Positions 18,745-28,762 are shown, counted from the stretch's first letter. The stretch is 64,000 nucleotides of DNA from Deltaproteobacteria bacterium (GCA_021817825.1 JAKAFS010000003.1:22302-86301), one strand, 5' to 3'. Notes: a model not told the origin generated them from the letters alone. Numbers and translations are program-made.

Positions 18745-19197
18745 TTAGTCATAGGCCTGGCGGGTCTCTTCGTCACCCATGACGTCACGGTTGACCTCCT
18801 GCCAGAACGGCGCATCCCAAGTGTGCAGACCCTGGTGGGTCAGGTAGTATTTCTGCGGAATCGGATGGGTACCGAAGACGCAATCGACCCCGAATCGCGA
18901 CTTGATGAAATCCCGGAAGAAACCGATCCTCGGACAGGGCGGATAGCCGACGATCAGACCGGTCGCCAGATGGATCATGTCGGCCCCGTTGCGGACCATC
19001 TCCTCCGGGGCATACTCGATGTTGCCGCCGGGACAGCCGTCACAGGTCGTGTACCCCACCAAGCTCACCTCCCGATCGCGATACCGGCTGAAGGCTCCGG
19101 CCCTCTCCCGTAGCGCCCGAAAGCACTTGCCGCCGGCACAACGGTGGTACCGGTCGCAGATGATGATGCCAATCTTGATGGGGTCCTTCTGTTTCAT
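18745..19197 (-). CDS. CGGC-domain protein
   Basis: IGIIICDRYHRCAGGKCFRALRER...CDGCPGGNIEYAPEEM...HLATGL..GYPPCP. Confidence 0.75.
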   Translation of the reverse strand: MKQKDPIKIGIIICDRYHRCAGGKCFRALRERAGAFSRYRDREVSLVGYTTCDGCPGGNIEYAPEEMVRNGADMIHLATGLIVGYPPCPRIGFFRDFIKSRFGVDCVFGTHPIPQKYYLTHQGLHTWDAPFWQEVNRDVMGDEETRQAYD

Positions 19198-19240
19198 TCC
19201 TTGTGTCTTCCCTCTGAAAATGTTGAAGGACGCTCCGCCT

Positions 19241-19474
19241 CTATCGGCAACAGCTTCCCGGCGCATCGCAACCGCCTTCCTTGCCGCAGCAGGTCTTGCC
19301 GCCTCTGTCCTCGATGATTCCGTCCCTTCTGGCAGACACGCCCTTCGACAGAACGCGCCGCAGCGAGACGCCGCCGCAATGTCTGCAAATCTTGTCCGTG
19401 CCTCCACCGGAGACTCCTTCGATGAATTCGGACGTTTTTCCGCAAGCGGCACATTCATACTCGTAAATTGGCAT
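19241..19474 (-). CDS. FmdB-type zinc-ribbon protein
   Basis: MPIYEYECAACGKTSEFIE...CRHCGG..LRRVLSKGV. Confidence 0.85.
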   Translation of the reverse strand: MPIYEYECAACGKTSEFIEGVSGGGTDKICRHCGGVSLRRVLSKGVSARRDGIIEDRGGKTCCGKEGGCDAPGSCCR

Positions 19475-19564
19475 CCCCATTCCTCCCAAATTCGCTAAGT
19501 TTTATTCTCTTAGGGTCGCCCCGGCAACCACATTATTACAAACTCTAATGCTACCATATTAGCA

Positions 19565-20545
19565 TTAGTACTTGATAAACTTGCCCCCCGGAACGCTGCA
19601 TATGCTGCATTTCTCCGGACGAGCTTTCTCGATGTTTCCGCAGACAGGACAGAGATAATAGAAAACCTCTTCCGTTTGATCCAGATTTTCTAATGCTTCC
19701 TTATACAGCTTTGCATGAACCTCTTCAGCTTTCATTGCAAAGGTAAAGGACATAAGTGCAGCTTTGTTTCCTTCCGCTTCGGCTTCCTTCACAAAATCTG
19801 GATACATTTCCTTATATTCGTGGGTTTCACCTGCAACGGCATCCATCAGGTTATCTGTGGTCGTACGCACTTTTCCGGCAACTTCGAAATGTTTAAGCGC
19901 ATGCAGCGTCTCGGCGTCTGAAGCAGCTCTAAACAATTTTGATGCATTTATTTTTCCATCTTTTTCGGCCTTCTTTGAGTATGCCAAATATTTTCTGTTG
20001 GCCTGGGCTTCTCCGGCAAATGCCTCCATCAGATTATTGAGCGTTTTGCTATTACTCATTTTTTTGTCCTCCTTTTTTTTATCAAAAGATTCCAATAATT
20101 TTTCCACAGCCTCTTTTGGGAAACCTTCCGTTTGCTGTTGATCAATCAGGGACTTCAGAAAATCTAAAGCATTATTACTTTGCGGAAGCATATATCCCGC
20201 TTCCCGGATAATATCCTCAGCCATAATATGATTGGATTTTTCGATAGCTTTAGCCAGCTTTCCAGGTAATCCGGCCGCGATCATCTCCTGTTCCGATTTG
20301 CTACGCAAAAGGGATTTCAGAGCATTGACGACTCCTTCGGTTTTAGGCGGCTGCGGCGGATACTCCATAGGCACCATGGATATTGCGCCGGATGGACAGG
20401 CGTCAGCACAATCTCCACAGCCAATGCACTTAGCAACATCGATGATGCTGTTCTCTGTGTCTGTTGCTCCGGTAGGGCATACGTAGAGGCACAAACAATC
20501 TTTGGTGCACAGGCGTATATTTCTAACCGCATATTTCTTCGACAT
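19565..20545 (-). CDS. ferredoxin-rubrerythrin fusion protein
   Basis: N-term CIGCGDCADACPSGAI; C-term NLMEAFAGEAQANRKYLAYSKKA...YYLCPVCGNIEKARPEKCSICSVPG. Confidence 0.88.
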   Translation of the reverse strand: MSKKYAVRNIRLCTKDCLCLYVCPTGATDTENSIIDVAKCIGCGDCADACPSGAISMVPMEYPPQPPKTEGVVNALKSLLRSKSEQEMIAAGLPGKLAKAIEKSNHIMAEDIIREAGYMLPQSNNALDFLKSLIDQQQTEGFPKEAVEKLLESFDKKKEDKKMSNSKTLNNLMEAFAGEAQANRKYLAYSKKAEKDGKINASKLFRAASDAETLHALKHFEVAGKVRTTTDNLMDAVAGETHEYKEMYPDFVKEAEAEGNKAALMSFTFAMKAEEVHAKLYKEALENLDQTEEVFYYLCPVCGNIEKARPEKCSICSVPGGKFIKY

Positions 20546-20550
20546 TATAT

Positions 20551-21219
20551 TTACCTCCCTTCAACCTTTTCAAATTTCCAGTTCGGCACCTTGCAAACAG
20601 GACAAACTTCCGGTGGGGTGTCTCCTATGTAAACAAAACCACAAATGGTACAGACATAAACACCGGTGTTTTCAAGCATGGTGTCGCCCTCTTTCCGATA
20701 TCGGGTCAGAAGGGACTTCAAAATGCGTGTTACTTTCTCACCCCAGACCAGGGCACGGAGTGCACCACGATCCTTCGCATCGGATGCTACCGCATTGGCA
20801 CTTGCAAAACCTTCCTCAAGGTCTTTTTCGATGAGGTCAAACAACTGGCTAAAATCCGGAGCGATGGCAGGTGTTGATACTGATTTAAAATAACCGGCCA
20901 GTTCCTTAAATAGTGATGCATCTTTTAGCTTATACTGTTTTTCGCAGCCCCGCGCCAGATTCGTGCAAAATGCACTTATCTCAAGCGGAGAAAGCACCTG
21001 CATATCTGTTGAAACCTTAATAACAGGTTTTGGTTTTTTTTCAGAAAATGCAGCTGTTTCACCCTGCTTTTTAAATTCAGCTCTTGTTGCTCCACAGATA
21101 GGGCAGACCCAATCATCCGGCAGGTATTCCCACTTTGTTCCCGGTGCAATGCCTGCTTCAGGAAGACCCGCTGCTTCATCATAGATGTAACCGCAAATGG
21201 AACATTCATATTTCCCCAT
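20551..21219 (-). CDS. rubredoxin-rubrerythrin-type multidomain protein
   Basis: YECSICGYIYDEAAG..WVCPICGA at N-term and YVCTICGFVYIGDTPPEVCPVCKVPNWKF at C-term. Confidence 0.85.
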   Translation of the reverse strand: MGKYECSICGYIYDEAAGLPEAGIAPGTKWEYLPDDWVCPICGATRAEFKKQGETAAFSEKKPKPVIKVSTDMQVLSPLEISAFCTNLARGCEKQYKLKDASLFKELAGYFKSVSTPAIAPDFSQLFDLIEKDLEEGFASANAVASDAKDRGALRALVWGEKVTRILKSLLTRYRKEGDTMLENTGVYVCTICGFVYIGDTPPEVCPVCKVPNWKFEKVEGR

Positions 21220-21336
21220 ATCATTCCTCCTTTTATTAAACCGGCAACAAAATATGACCATTCATTATTGAGATCTCCAGAGAATACGGGCTATGTAGAG
21301 AATCATTAGCCATGTTTAATTGCCGGAGTAATAATG

Positions 21337-21768
21337 TTAAAGACCGGTCCCGCGAACGATATACGCCTTGAGCGCCTTGTGAAGGGTATTGGCCGCCAGC
21401 AGCGCACAGTGCTTGTGATCGACGGGAAGCCGTTCCAGGTAAGCGATCACGGCCTCCTGGTTGATCCGCAAGGCCTGGCGGACGGTCTTGCCTTCCGCCA
21501 GGGTCGCTACGGCGTCGCAGGCGGCGATGGTGAAATGGCAGCCGGTCGTCCGGAAACGAATCTCCTCAATCCGGCTGCCGGAGATCTTCACAAAAAACTT
21601 GTCCGTATCCCCGCAGGGGCCGGTGATGACGGCCTGAGCGCTCGGCTTTACCATCTCCCCCAGATGGGTCGGCTCCAGGATATGCCGGAGCACCCTGGAG
21701 GAAAAGGGGTTTTCTCCCGCGTCTCCCGCCTCGCTTTCCCGATTCTCGTCTTGCCCTTTGCCGACCAT
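21337..21768 (-). CDS. NifU/IscU-like Fe-S scaffold protein
   Basis: GPCGDTDKFFVKISGSRIEEIRFRTTGCHFTIAACDAVATLAEGKTV. Confidence 0.75.
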   Translation of the reverse strand: MVGKGQDENRESEAGDAGENPFSSRVLRHILEPTHLGEMVKPSAQAVITGPCGDTDKFFVKISGSRIEEIRFRTTGCHFTIAACDAVATLAEGKTVRQALRINQEAVIAYLERLPVDHKHCALLAANTLHKALKAYIVRGTGL

Positions 21769-21811
21769 CGCCCCTCCTTCATTTCAACTTTTCGTTCCTG
21801 ATCGCCTTCAG

Positions 21812-22696
21812 TCAGCCGAGGGCAGAGACCACATTTTTCCACAGAGCCCGGATATCGTCGGCAATCGCGCCGTCTGTATACTCCACGACCGTGGTTTTCA
21901 TGATCTGCGCCTTGGTCACCGCAGGATCGTAACGGATCCGGCCGGCCATCCGGACACCCCGCTGCGCCGTTTCTTGCTCGATCCTCTCGGCCATTTCCGG
22001 GTGGATATCCCATTTGTTGATACAGAGCAGCAGGGGAATCCGGAAATGGCTGGTCAGGTCCACAACGCGCTGGACATCGTGGAGCCCCGAACAGGTCGGT
22101 TCCGTCACGGCGACCACGAGATCGGCCCCGGTAATGGAGGCGATGACGGGGCACCCGATGCCGGGGGAGCCGTCGGCGATGAGCAGAGGGAACCCCTCTT
22201 TTTCCGCCATGCCGCGCGCCTCGCGGCGCAATAGGCTGACCAGTTTCCCGCTGTTGGACTGGGCGATGCCGAGTCTGGCATGGACCATGGGCCCGTAGGC
22301 TGTCGTCGATACGAACCACTCGCCGCTGACCGCCGGTTCAAACCGGATCGCCCCTGCCGGACAGAGGCGCGCACAGAGGCCGCACCCCTCGCAGGAGATC
22401 GGATCCACGACAAACCGGTTTTCCCCATCGGGACCGGCAACGGACGAAACGGCGTCGAAGCGGCACGTCTCCAGGCACTTGCCGCAGCCGGTGCACAGAT
22501 CCTCCTGGATGGCGGCCTTTTTCCCGCCTGTGAATTCCTCCCGACGATCTATATGGGGATTCAGGACCAGATGCAGATCCGCTGCATCGACGTCGCAGTC
22601 GACGAGAATCTTCCGCTCCGCCAGGGCGGCGAAAGACGCAACCAGAGAGGTCTTTCCCGTACCGCCCTTGCCGCTGATCACCACGACCTCTTTCAT
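21812..22696 (-). CDS. MinD-type P-loop ATPase with 2x[4Fe-4S] ferredoxin insert
   Basis: VVVISGKGGTGKTSLVASFA...CTGCGKCLETCRFDAV...CEGCGLCARLCPAGAI. Confidence 0.88.
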   Translation of the reverse strand: MKEVVVISGKGGTGKTSLVASFAALAERKILVDCDVDAADLHLVLNPHIDRREEFTGGKKAAIQEDLCTGCGKCLETCRFDAVSSVAGPDGENRFVVDPISCEGCGLCARLCPAGAIRFEPAVSGEWFVSTTAYGPMVHARLGIAQSNSGKLVSLLRREARGMAEKEGFPLLIADGSPGIGCPVIASITGADLVVAVTEPTCSGLHDVQRVVDLTSHFRIPLLLCINKWDIHPEMAERIEQETAQRGVRMAGRIRYDPAVTKAQIMKTTVVEYTDGAIADDIRALWKNVVSALG

Positions 22697-23583
22697 GCCG
22701 TAGTCCCCCTCTTTGCCTGATCCATCTTGTCCTGCCTTTCGTTGACGAGGGCCGTAATGCGCCGATAGCAGGAATAAAACATTTCCCAGTACTCCGGCAG
22801 TTTCCAGAGGTCGATATCTCCCCGGGCATAGCCCTCGGCAATTCGCCTGTCGTCGGGAATAGACAGCAGGATCTCGATCCCCTCGCGCTCGCAATAGGAA
22901 CGAACCCTTTCATCCCCTGCGTCGCAACGGTTCAGGGCCACGGCGAAGGGGCGCGCCAGCGCCCGAACCATCTCGACCGCCAGCGTCAGGTCATGGAGGC
23001 CGAAGGGGGTCGGCTCCGTCACCAGCAGGACAAAATCCGTATCCCGGACGGACTCCACGACGGGGCAGGACGTTCCCGGCGGCGAATCGATGAGGCAGAC
23101 GCCCGTGGTTTCACCCTGCCGCCTCACCTGGCGGATGACCGCCGGGGTCATCACCTCGCCGATGTTCAGACGCCCCTGAACAAAACGGATGCCTTGGCTG
23201 AAACCCTCTTCAACGGACCCGATGGGATGCCCCTCCTCGACAATCGCCTTTCCCGGACATAACAGAGAGCAGGCGCCGCATCCGTGGCAGAGTTCCGGGA
23301 AGACCAGGACTTGCTTCCCCATCACCATCAGGGCATGATATTCGCAAACTTGGGCGCAGAGGCCGCAGCCGTTGCACAGATTCTCCAACACCTTCGGCAG
23401 GGGAATGGCTACCGGATAAGTTCCGGTGATTTCCGGCCTGAGAAAAAGGTGGCAGTTCGGCTCCTCGACGTCGCAATCGAGCAGGGTGACCGGATGCCCC
23501 AAGGAGGCGATGATCTGGGCAAGATTGACGGCAATCGTCGTCTTCCCCGTCCCGCCCTTTCCGCTGGCAATAGCGATCTTCAA
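22693..23583 (-). CDS. MinD-type P-loop ATPase with ferredoxin insert (second copy, TTG start)
   Basis: LLKIAIASGKGGTGKTTIAVNLAQ...CNGCGLCAQVCEYHAL...CHGCGACSLLCPGKAI; AAGGAG upstream of TTG. Confidence 0.88.
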   Translation of the reverse strand: MKIAIASGKGGTGKTTIAVNLAQIIASLGHPVTLLDCDVEEPNCHLFLRPEITGTYPVAIPLPKVLENLCNGCGLCAQVCEYHALMVMGKQVLVFPELCHGCGACSLLCPGKAIVEEGHPIGSVEEGFSQGIRFVQGRLNIGEVMTPAVIRQVRRQGETTGVCLIDSPPGTSCPVVESVRDTDFVLLVTEPTPFGLHDLTLAVEMVRALARPFAVALNRCDAGDERVRSYCEREGIEILLSIPDDRRIAEGYARGDIDLWKLPEYWEMFYSCYRRITALVNERQDKMDQAKRGTTA

Positions 23584-23673
23584 CAGATGCTCCTTGTGCT
23601 GTGCATAAAAAGGAGCGCCGGCAAGGGGATGAAAGGGGGACCGCACATCGCCCTTCGCCAGCGCTCCTGACAA

Positions 23674-24033
23674 TTACTCTGTTTTGCTGCCCGACGCCAA
23701 CGCCTCCATGCGCGCCTGAAGGTCCTTCAGCCCCTTTTCCAGATATTGGGCCTGGCCCTTTAAAGCCTCCAACTCATTCTGCGGCATCTCCGGCGGCGCG
23801 GCAAAGGACATTCCGCCGGGAACCGGACTCCCGGAAAAATGCCGCCATCCCGGCACGCCGGTGGCAAAGAAGCGATTGCGACGCCCCCGGCCGCCGCGCC
23901 CACCGAAACCAGCATTACCCATACCGCAACCTGGATTTGAAAATCCCGGGACCCCGTATCCGGCGCAGAATCCCGCGCCCCGCCCTGTCATCGGCCCCCT
24001 GCCCACAGGGCCTGTTCTGTCTCCACCCGGCAT
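23674..24033 (-). CDS. DUF5320 family small protein
   Basis: MPGGDRTGPVGRGPMTGRGAGFCAGYGVPG. Confidence 0.8.
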   Translation of the reverse strand: MPGGDRTGPVGRGPMTGRGAGFCAGYGVPGFSNPGCGMGNAGFGGRGGRGRRNRFFATGVPGWRHFSGSPVPGGMSFAAPPEMPQNELEALKGQAQYLEKGLKDLQARMEALASGSKTE

Positions 24034-24115
24034 ACTCTTTACCTCCTTTGTCCTTTTGGGGATGCCCCTTTCCGGGGTCCCCATTGATACTCCTCTTCCC
24101 GAAGGGTCAGTGCCA

Positions 24116-24370
24116 TTAATGTCTGGTCACACGCTCAAACCACGAAAAGAAGAGATCCCGTACCGCTAGGCCCAGCCCCCTGCCGCGACCCGTTGAGGTG
24201 CGGCCTGCGGCCAAGCGGAAATTCGCCTCATCCCGGGAAAAGCGGTTTCCGTAGCCCTGCTGTTGGCCACCGCTATTGATCCCAGCGGCCCCGCTTGCCC
24301 GGCAGCCGCCCAAACCACGCCCCGTCCCCGCCCCCATTCCCCGGGGGCCCGTTCCGTCTCCTTTTGGCAT
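24116..24370 (-). CDS. DUF5320-like small glycine-rich protein
   Basis: MPKGDGTGPRGMGAGTGRGLGGCRASG. Confidence 0.65.
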   Translation of the reverse strand: MPKGDGTGPRGMGAGTGRGLGGCRASGAAGINSGGQQQGYGNRFSRDEANFRLAAGRTSTGRGRGLGLAVRDLFFSWFERVTRH

Positions 24371-24458
24371 ACCATCACCTCCCTATCTCGTCTCCCACAA
24401 ACAGGCACATGCCGAACCTGCTCGTCGATGACCGTTACAGGGATTCAACTTCCCTGGT

Positions 24459-24827
24459 CTAAAAACCATGTCCCTTGGCGGTAGGCGCCATCACTTCCTG
24501 CAAGCGGCCCTCCTTCCAGGCAGCCAGTGCATCGCTGATGGTCACGATGTCGTTTCCAAACTGAAAAACCTTGATGGATGCCGCTTCCAAGGCCCGAAAC
24601 GCATTCGGTCCCACATTGCCGGTCAACAGGACATCAACGGATTTATTGGCCATCTGCTGAGCCGCTTGAATGCCGGCCCCCTGAGCCGCGTTAACGTTTT
24701 GGCTGTTTTCCAAAACTTCCACATTGCCCCCGTCGGGATCCGTCATGACAAACCACCTTGCCCTGCCGAAGACGCGGTCCACCGGGCTGTTGAGATTCTC
24801 TCCCCCTGCTGTGATGGCTACTTTCAT
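24459..24827 (-). CDS. NifX/NafY-family (dinitrogenase iron-molybdenum cofactor) protein
   Basis: MKVAITAGGENLNSPVDRVFGRARWFVMTD...LLTGNVGPNAFRALEAASIKVF. Confidence 0.85.
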   Translation of the reverse strand: MKVAITAGGENLNSPVDRVFGRARWFVMTDPDGGNVEVLENSQNVNAAQGAGIQAAQQMANKSVDVLLTGNVGPNAFRALEAASIKVFQFGNDIVTISDALAAWKEGRLQEVMAPTAKGHGF

Positions 24828-24896
24828 CTTGCACTGTCCTTTCCCTCGGTTTTGCTGTCTTAAAAAGGCTTGAATCACCCTCGCTCTTCCCCACCT

Positions 24897-25295
24897 TCAC
24901 CCTTCACTCTTGCGGGCGCCGCCTCGATGCCTTCTTCCCCCTCCCACGCATCCTACCCCAGGTCCAAAGCCGGGCAGGATGAAGCGGGCGTTGGCAAGAC
25001 CATCCTCCAGATAGGCGGCGATGACCTCTTCTATGGACCCGCGCAGACAGGGGATCACCTGTACGCCGGAGGCACGGATCATCCTTTCCAGGGGACGGGA
25101 AATGGCCCCGCACAGCAACACCTCGACACCCAGTCCTTCGAGTTGCTTCACCCGCTCCGGCAGCAGCATGGTTTCAAAGGGCACCAACGACCTGTTTTTA
25201 ACCTCCGCTCCCTGCACATCGAAAACCAGGAGACGGCAGGAGAAATCGCAAACCGTGGAAACCGTATCTTCCCAGACTGTCACCGCAACTTTCAT
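24897..25295 (-). CDS. NifX-family-like protein
   Basis: MKVAVTVWEDTVSTVCDFSCRLLVFDV...VLLCGAISRPLERMIRASGVQVI. Confidence 0.7.
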   Translation of the reverse strand: MKVAVTVWEDTVSTVCDFSCRLLVFDVQGAEVKNRSLVPFETMLLPERVKQLEGLGVEVLLCGAISRPLERMIRASGVQVIPCLRGSIEEVIAAYLEDGLANARFILPGFGPGVGCVGGGRRHRGGARKSEG

Positions 25296-25658
25296 GGCTT
25301 TCCCTCTGACACCAACACATCAAAATCGATGCCAAAGGGCAGCGAACGGGCGGCATAGATCATATCGTTATCATATTGAAGTGTTACACTTATGGCAGTA
25401 GAAAAGGAGCGGCAGCAGGGTTGCAAATGACAACAACATGGGCATGGGAAAGGACGCAATTATGCGACTCCTCCGGATGAACCTGCACGGCAGGGAAGGA
25501 TCAATCACATGCCGTGGCATCCGCAAATATCGGCGCCTGTTCACTGCAAAAAGGAGTTTACGATCTTTAGCGCCGTTGGCACATGGTTTGAAATAGGGTA
25601 TTGGGAGCATTGGCGGAGATGTCATTGCGTGACTGACAACTTATAAGAAGGAGAAAAC

Positions 25659-26144
25659 ATGTCGAAGAAGGCCTTTCAGGATTACTACCCCGATCATTTC
25701 AGCCACTGTTACGGTTGCGGCCGTCTGAACGACGAGGGATTGCAGATCAAGAGTTACTGGGATGGAGAGGAAACCCTATGCATCTATGAACCGAAACCCT
25801 GCCACACGGCCGTCGCGGGCATCGTTTACGGCGGCATGATCGCCTCGCTCATCGATTGCCACAGTACGGCCACGGCCGCGGCCGCCAAATACCGGGCCGA
25901 AGGCCGGGAGATGGGCACGGAGCCGCCCCTGCGCTTTCTCACGGGCTCTCTCCATGTCGATTACCTGCTGCCGACGCCCCTGGGCGTTCCCCTGGAGATC
26001 CGCGGCCGGGTGAAGGAAATCAAGGGCCGCAAGGTGATCGTGGAATCGACCCTCTCTGCCGGGGGAAAGGTCTGCGCCCGCGGAGAGGTCGTGGCCGTCC
26101 TGATCCCGGAACATCTGATTCCCGGGTTTTCCGAGGCCAAATAA
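25659..26144 (+). CDS. hotdog-fold PaaI-like thioesterase
   Basis: HCYGCGRLNDEGLQIKSYW...GGMIASLIDCHSTATAAAA. Confidence 0.8.
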   Translation: MSKKAFQDYYPDHFSHCYGCGRLNDEGLQIKSYWDGEETLCIYEPKPCHTAVAGIVYGGMIASLIDCHSTATAAAAKYRAEGREMGTEPPLRFLTGSLHVDYLLPTPLGVPLEIRGRVKEIKGRKVIVESTLSAGGKVCARGEVVAVLIPEHLIPGFSEAK

Positions 26145-26222
26145 AACACCTGTCCCGCAACGATTCACGGCAAGGGATGGGGAGCGGACATCGCCGAAAG
26201 TCAGAAAGACGGAGCAGTAGAT

Positions 26223-26648
26223 ATGATTGAGATTACGGAATACCCGCTTTCGCCGGAAAGCGTGATCGCCAAAGTCCGCAGCAGCAACTGCGGCTGCGTG
26301 GTTACATACATCGGACTGATTCGCGATTGCTCGGAAGGAAAGCCGGTCCTTTCGGTGGAATACAGGGACCCCCAGGAAGTGGCCGAAGCACAACTGCAGA
26401 AAATTGCCGATATGGTCAAGCGACAATGGCCGATAAGCAATATCGCCATCTCCCATCGGACAGGCATACTGAACGTCGGAGAAATCAATCTGGTGATCGC
26501 AGTCGCTTCGGCGCATCGCGAGGCAGCCTTCAATGCCTGCCAATACACGGTAGACCAATTCAAGCAGCGGCTGCCGACCACAAAGAAGGAAACCTACCGC
26601 GACAGCTACCAGGAATATCCCGCCAGCGCCCCCGCCGGCGACCGATGA
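26223..26648 (+). CDS. moaE: molybdopterin synthase catalytic subunit
   Basis: CGCVVTYIGLIRD...LSVEYRDPQEVAEAQLQKI...IAISHRTGILNVGEINLVIAVASAHREAAF. Confidence 0.88.
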   Translation: MIEITEYPLSPESVIAKVRSSNCGCVVTYIGLIRDCSEGKPVLSVEYRDPQEVAEAQLQKIADMVKRQWPISNIAISHRTGILNVGEINLVIAVASAHREAAFNACQYTVDQFKQRLPTTKKETYRDSYQEYPASAPAGDR

Positions 26649-27919
26649 AATATCCAGGGAACGGTCGTGCATTCCTGCAGGATGGTCTTGGCATCGCCCT
26701 CTGTACCTATCCCGTTGCCACGCGGGACCGTCTGTACACAGCGCCACTTTCCCAGGATCGCCCGCCGCACCAAACCCGCAAGGTGCGTACAATTGAGCAG
26801 ATTCGCACCCACCAGGATGTCGTCCCGGAAGGCGAGCAGACTGTAGCCTCCCCGCACGGGATCGCCGCAGGCCACATGCCGGACCTCTCCCTCCTTGGGT
26901 TGGATATCGCCGATGTTCGCATAGTTCCATTCGAAGACAGGGCTGATGTTCTCGGGCAGCATGCCTTGAAAGAAGGCTTCCTTGCCCGCCATCCCCAGGC
27001 CGGCCACCTGCCCCTGATAACAGGCGCTACCCCAGGTCCCCATCCAATCCTGACGGCCGGAGATAAGGTTCAGGGCCTGGCTCGCATCGCCGGCCGCATA
27101 GAGGTTCTCCACGTTCGTCCGCATCCGTTCGTCGGTCAGGACCCCGAGTTCGACCTTGACTTCTTCACGGCTGACAAAGGCGAGGCTGGAACGCACCCCG
27201 GTCGAGACGACCACCAGGTCGGCCTCTTCGATCACGTCGCCGGCAAAGTGACAAACTACCCCGCCGTCCTTTCCGCCTTCCATCCCTTCCATGCCGCAGC
27301 CCAGGCGGACATCGACCCCGTGTCCCTCCAGGAACCGCCTCAGGAACGCGGCGATCGACGGATGGGTCCCCCGCGGCAGGACCTGATCCACGACATCCAG
27401 GAGGACCACCTCTACGCCTCTTTTCGTGAGGACTTCGGCCATCTCGATCCCCACCAGTGACGCACCCAAGACCAGGGCCCGCCGGGCGTTCTGCATAGCC
27501 GCCTCCATCTTGCGGACCGTTGCCGACGACCGGAGCGTCAAGGCGCGCGGCGACTCCCTCAGGCCCGGAACCGGCGGGACCACCGGCGCTGCCCCCGTGG
27601 CGATCAGGCAACGGTCATAGGCAAGCGATCGGCCGTCGTCCAGGGTCACCCGTTGCTCCCTGGCCGCCAGCGACGCCACCGGAACGCCGAAATGACAGGT
27701 TATATCATGGTCACGATAGAAGGACGACCCAAAGGGAAAGCATCCGTCCCAGGGAACCTTCCCCTTGAAGTAATAAGGCGACAGCATCGGATTGTAGGCC
27801 GCCTCATCCGTTTCGGAAATCAGATGGATTTCGCCCGTATACCCGGCGCCTCGGGCCGCACTGATTGCGGAAAGCGCTGCCCCGCCATTGCCGAGAATGA
27901 CAAACCTTTGCTTATGCAT
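26606..27919 (-). CDS. FAD-dependent NAD(P)-disulfide-type oxidoreductase (AOR-accessory-like)
   Basis: RFVILGNGGAALSAISAARGAGYTGEIHLISET...CLIATGAAPVVPPVPG...ALVLGASLVGIEMAEVL. Confidence 0.85.
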   Translation of the reverse strand: MHKQRFVILGNGGAALSAISAARGAGYTGEIHLISETDEAAYNPMLSPYYFKGKVPWDGCFPFGSSFYRDHDITCHFGVPVASLAAREQRVTLDDGRSLAYDRCLIATGAAPVVPPVPGLRESPRALTLRSSATVRKMEAAMQNARRALVLGASLVGIEMAEVLTKRGVEVVLLDVVDQVLPRGTHPSIAAFLRRFLEGHGVDVRLGCGMEGMEGGKDGGVVCHFAGDVIEEADLVVVSTGVRSSLAFVSREEVKVELGVLTDERMRTNVENLYAAGDASQALNLISGRQDWMGTWGSACYQGQVAGLGMAGKEAFFQGMLPENISPVFEWNYANIGDIQPKEGEVRHVACGDPVRGGYSLLAFRDDILVGANLLNCTHLAGLVRRAILGKWRCVQTVPRGNGIGTEGDAKTILQECTTVPWIFHRSPAGALAGYSW

Positions 27920-28454
27920 TTCTTTGAGCACCTCCCTGAAACGGCTTGATCAGTGACCCCAATATCCGTAAGGAGGCCTTCTCGATCTTCTTTTCCCCAA
28001 TTTCTTCGACGGGCCCGTAGCCCAAGGCGCGCGTGGGGCAAGTGCGGACGCAGGCCGGCTCCATTCCCTGGTCGCGGCGGACATGACAAAGATCGCATTT
28101 AGCCATCTTGCCGTCTTCCGGAAACTTGGGCGCCCCAAACGGACAGGCCAGCTCGCAACTGTGGCAGCCCACGCAGAGATTACGATCGACAAGGATGGTC
28201 CCGTCCCCGGGACGACGCGAAATGGCCTTCATGGGACAGACGACTAGGCAGGGCGCATCGCCGCAATGCTGACAGGACAGGGAGAGAAAAGCGATGTGTA
28301 CGTCAGCGGGATGCGTTTCCAACTCATGCGTGGCGACATGCCGAAAGGCAACCTCCTCACCGGCGACAAAATCATTTTGGTCCTGACAAGCCACGACACA
28401 GGCATAGCACCCGCAGCAACGGGAGGTATCGAAAGAAAAGACATATTGAGCCAT
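27912..28454 (-). CDS. 4Fe-4S ferredoxin-type electron-transfer subunit
   Basis: Four Cys clusters: CCGCYACVVACQ, CQHCGDAPCLVVCP, CVGCHSCELACPFGAP, CDLCHVRRDQGMEPACVRTCP. Confidence 0.88.
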   Translation of the reverse strand: MAQYVFSFDTSRCCGCYACVVACQDQNDFVAGEEVAFRHVATHELETHPADVHIAFLSLSCQHCGDAPCLVVCPMKAISRRPGDGTILVDRNLCVGCHSCELACPFGAPKFPEDGKMAKCDLCHVRRDQGMEPACVRTCPTRALGYGPVEEIGEKKIEKASLRILGSLIKPFQGGAQRNA

Positions 28455-28483
28455 TCATTTTCCCCTTATCAGGCAAATGTCAC

Positions 28484-28499
28484 TGCAATGGAATTGCCT
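28484..28499 (-). promoter_or_regulatory. sigma-54 promoter (-24/-12)
   Basis: Minus strand AGGCAATTCCATTGCA: GG-N10-GC with TGGCA-like and TTGCA half-elements, about 30 nt upstream of 28454 start; sigma-54 activator gene adjacent. Confidence 0.75.
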
Positions 28500-28762
28500 T
28501 CACGCGATCAGCGGCGTATTTCTGGCAAGACTTTGTTAGGGGATATGCTCAAGAACTGTGCCATTCTCTTTGATCTTGGGATTAACTTGATTTTCCTTGA
28601 AATAATAACCGAATAGGCATTAGCCGACTGCGGAGCCCCTGCCTTGTGGTTGCAGATTGCGACTCCAGGCCACATCCTATGGTGCATCAATGCGACTTAT
28701 TTATTTTGGCGAAAGGCAAATGACCGAGCGCTCTTTACTTCGCCGGGTCCCGGGAGTGAAGC

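Noticed and set aside
25776-26930. 384-aa minus ORF
   Set aside because: Antisense to the thioesterase and moaE, which have recognisable motifs.
26327-27460. 377-aa + strand ORF
   Set aside because: Mostly antisense to the FAD oxidoreductase (26606-27919) and out of frame with moaE.
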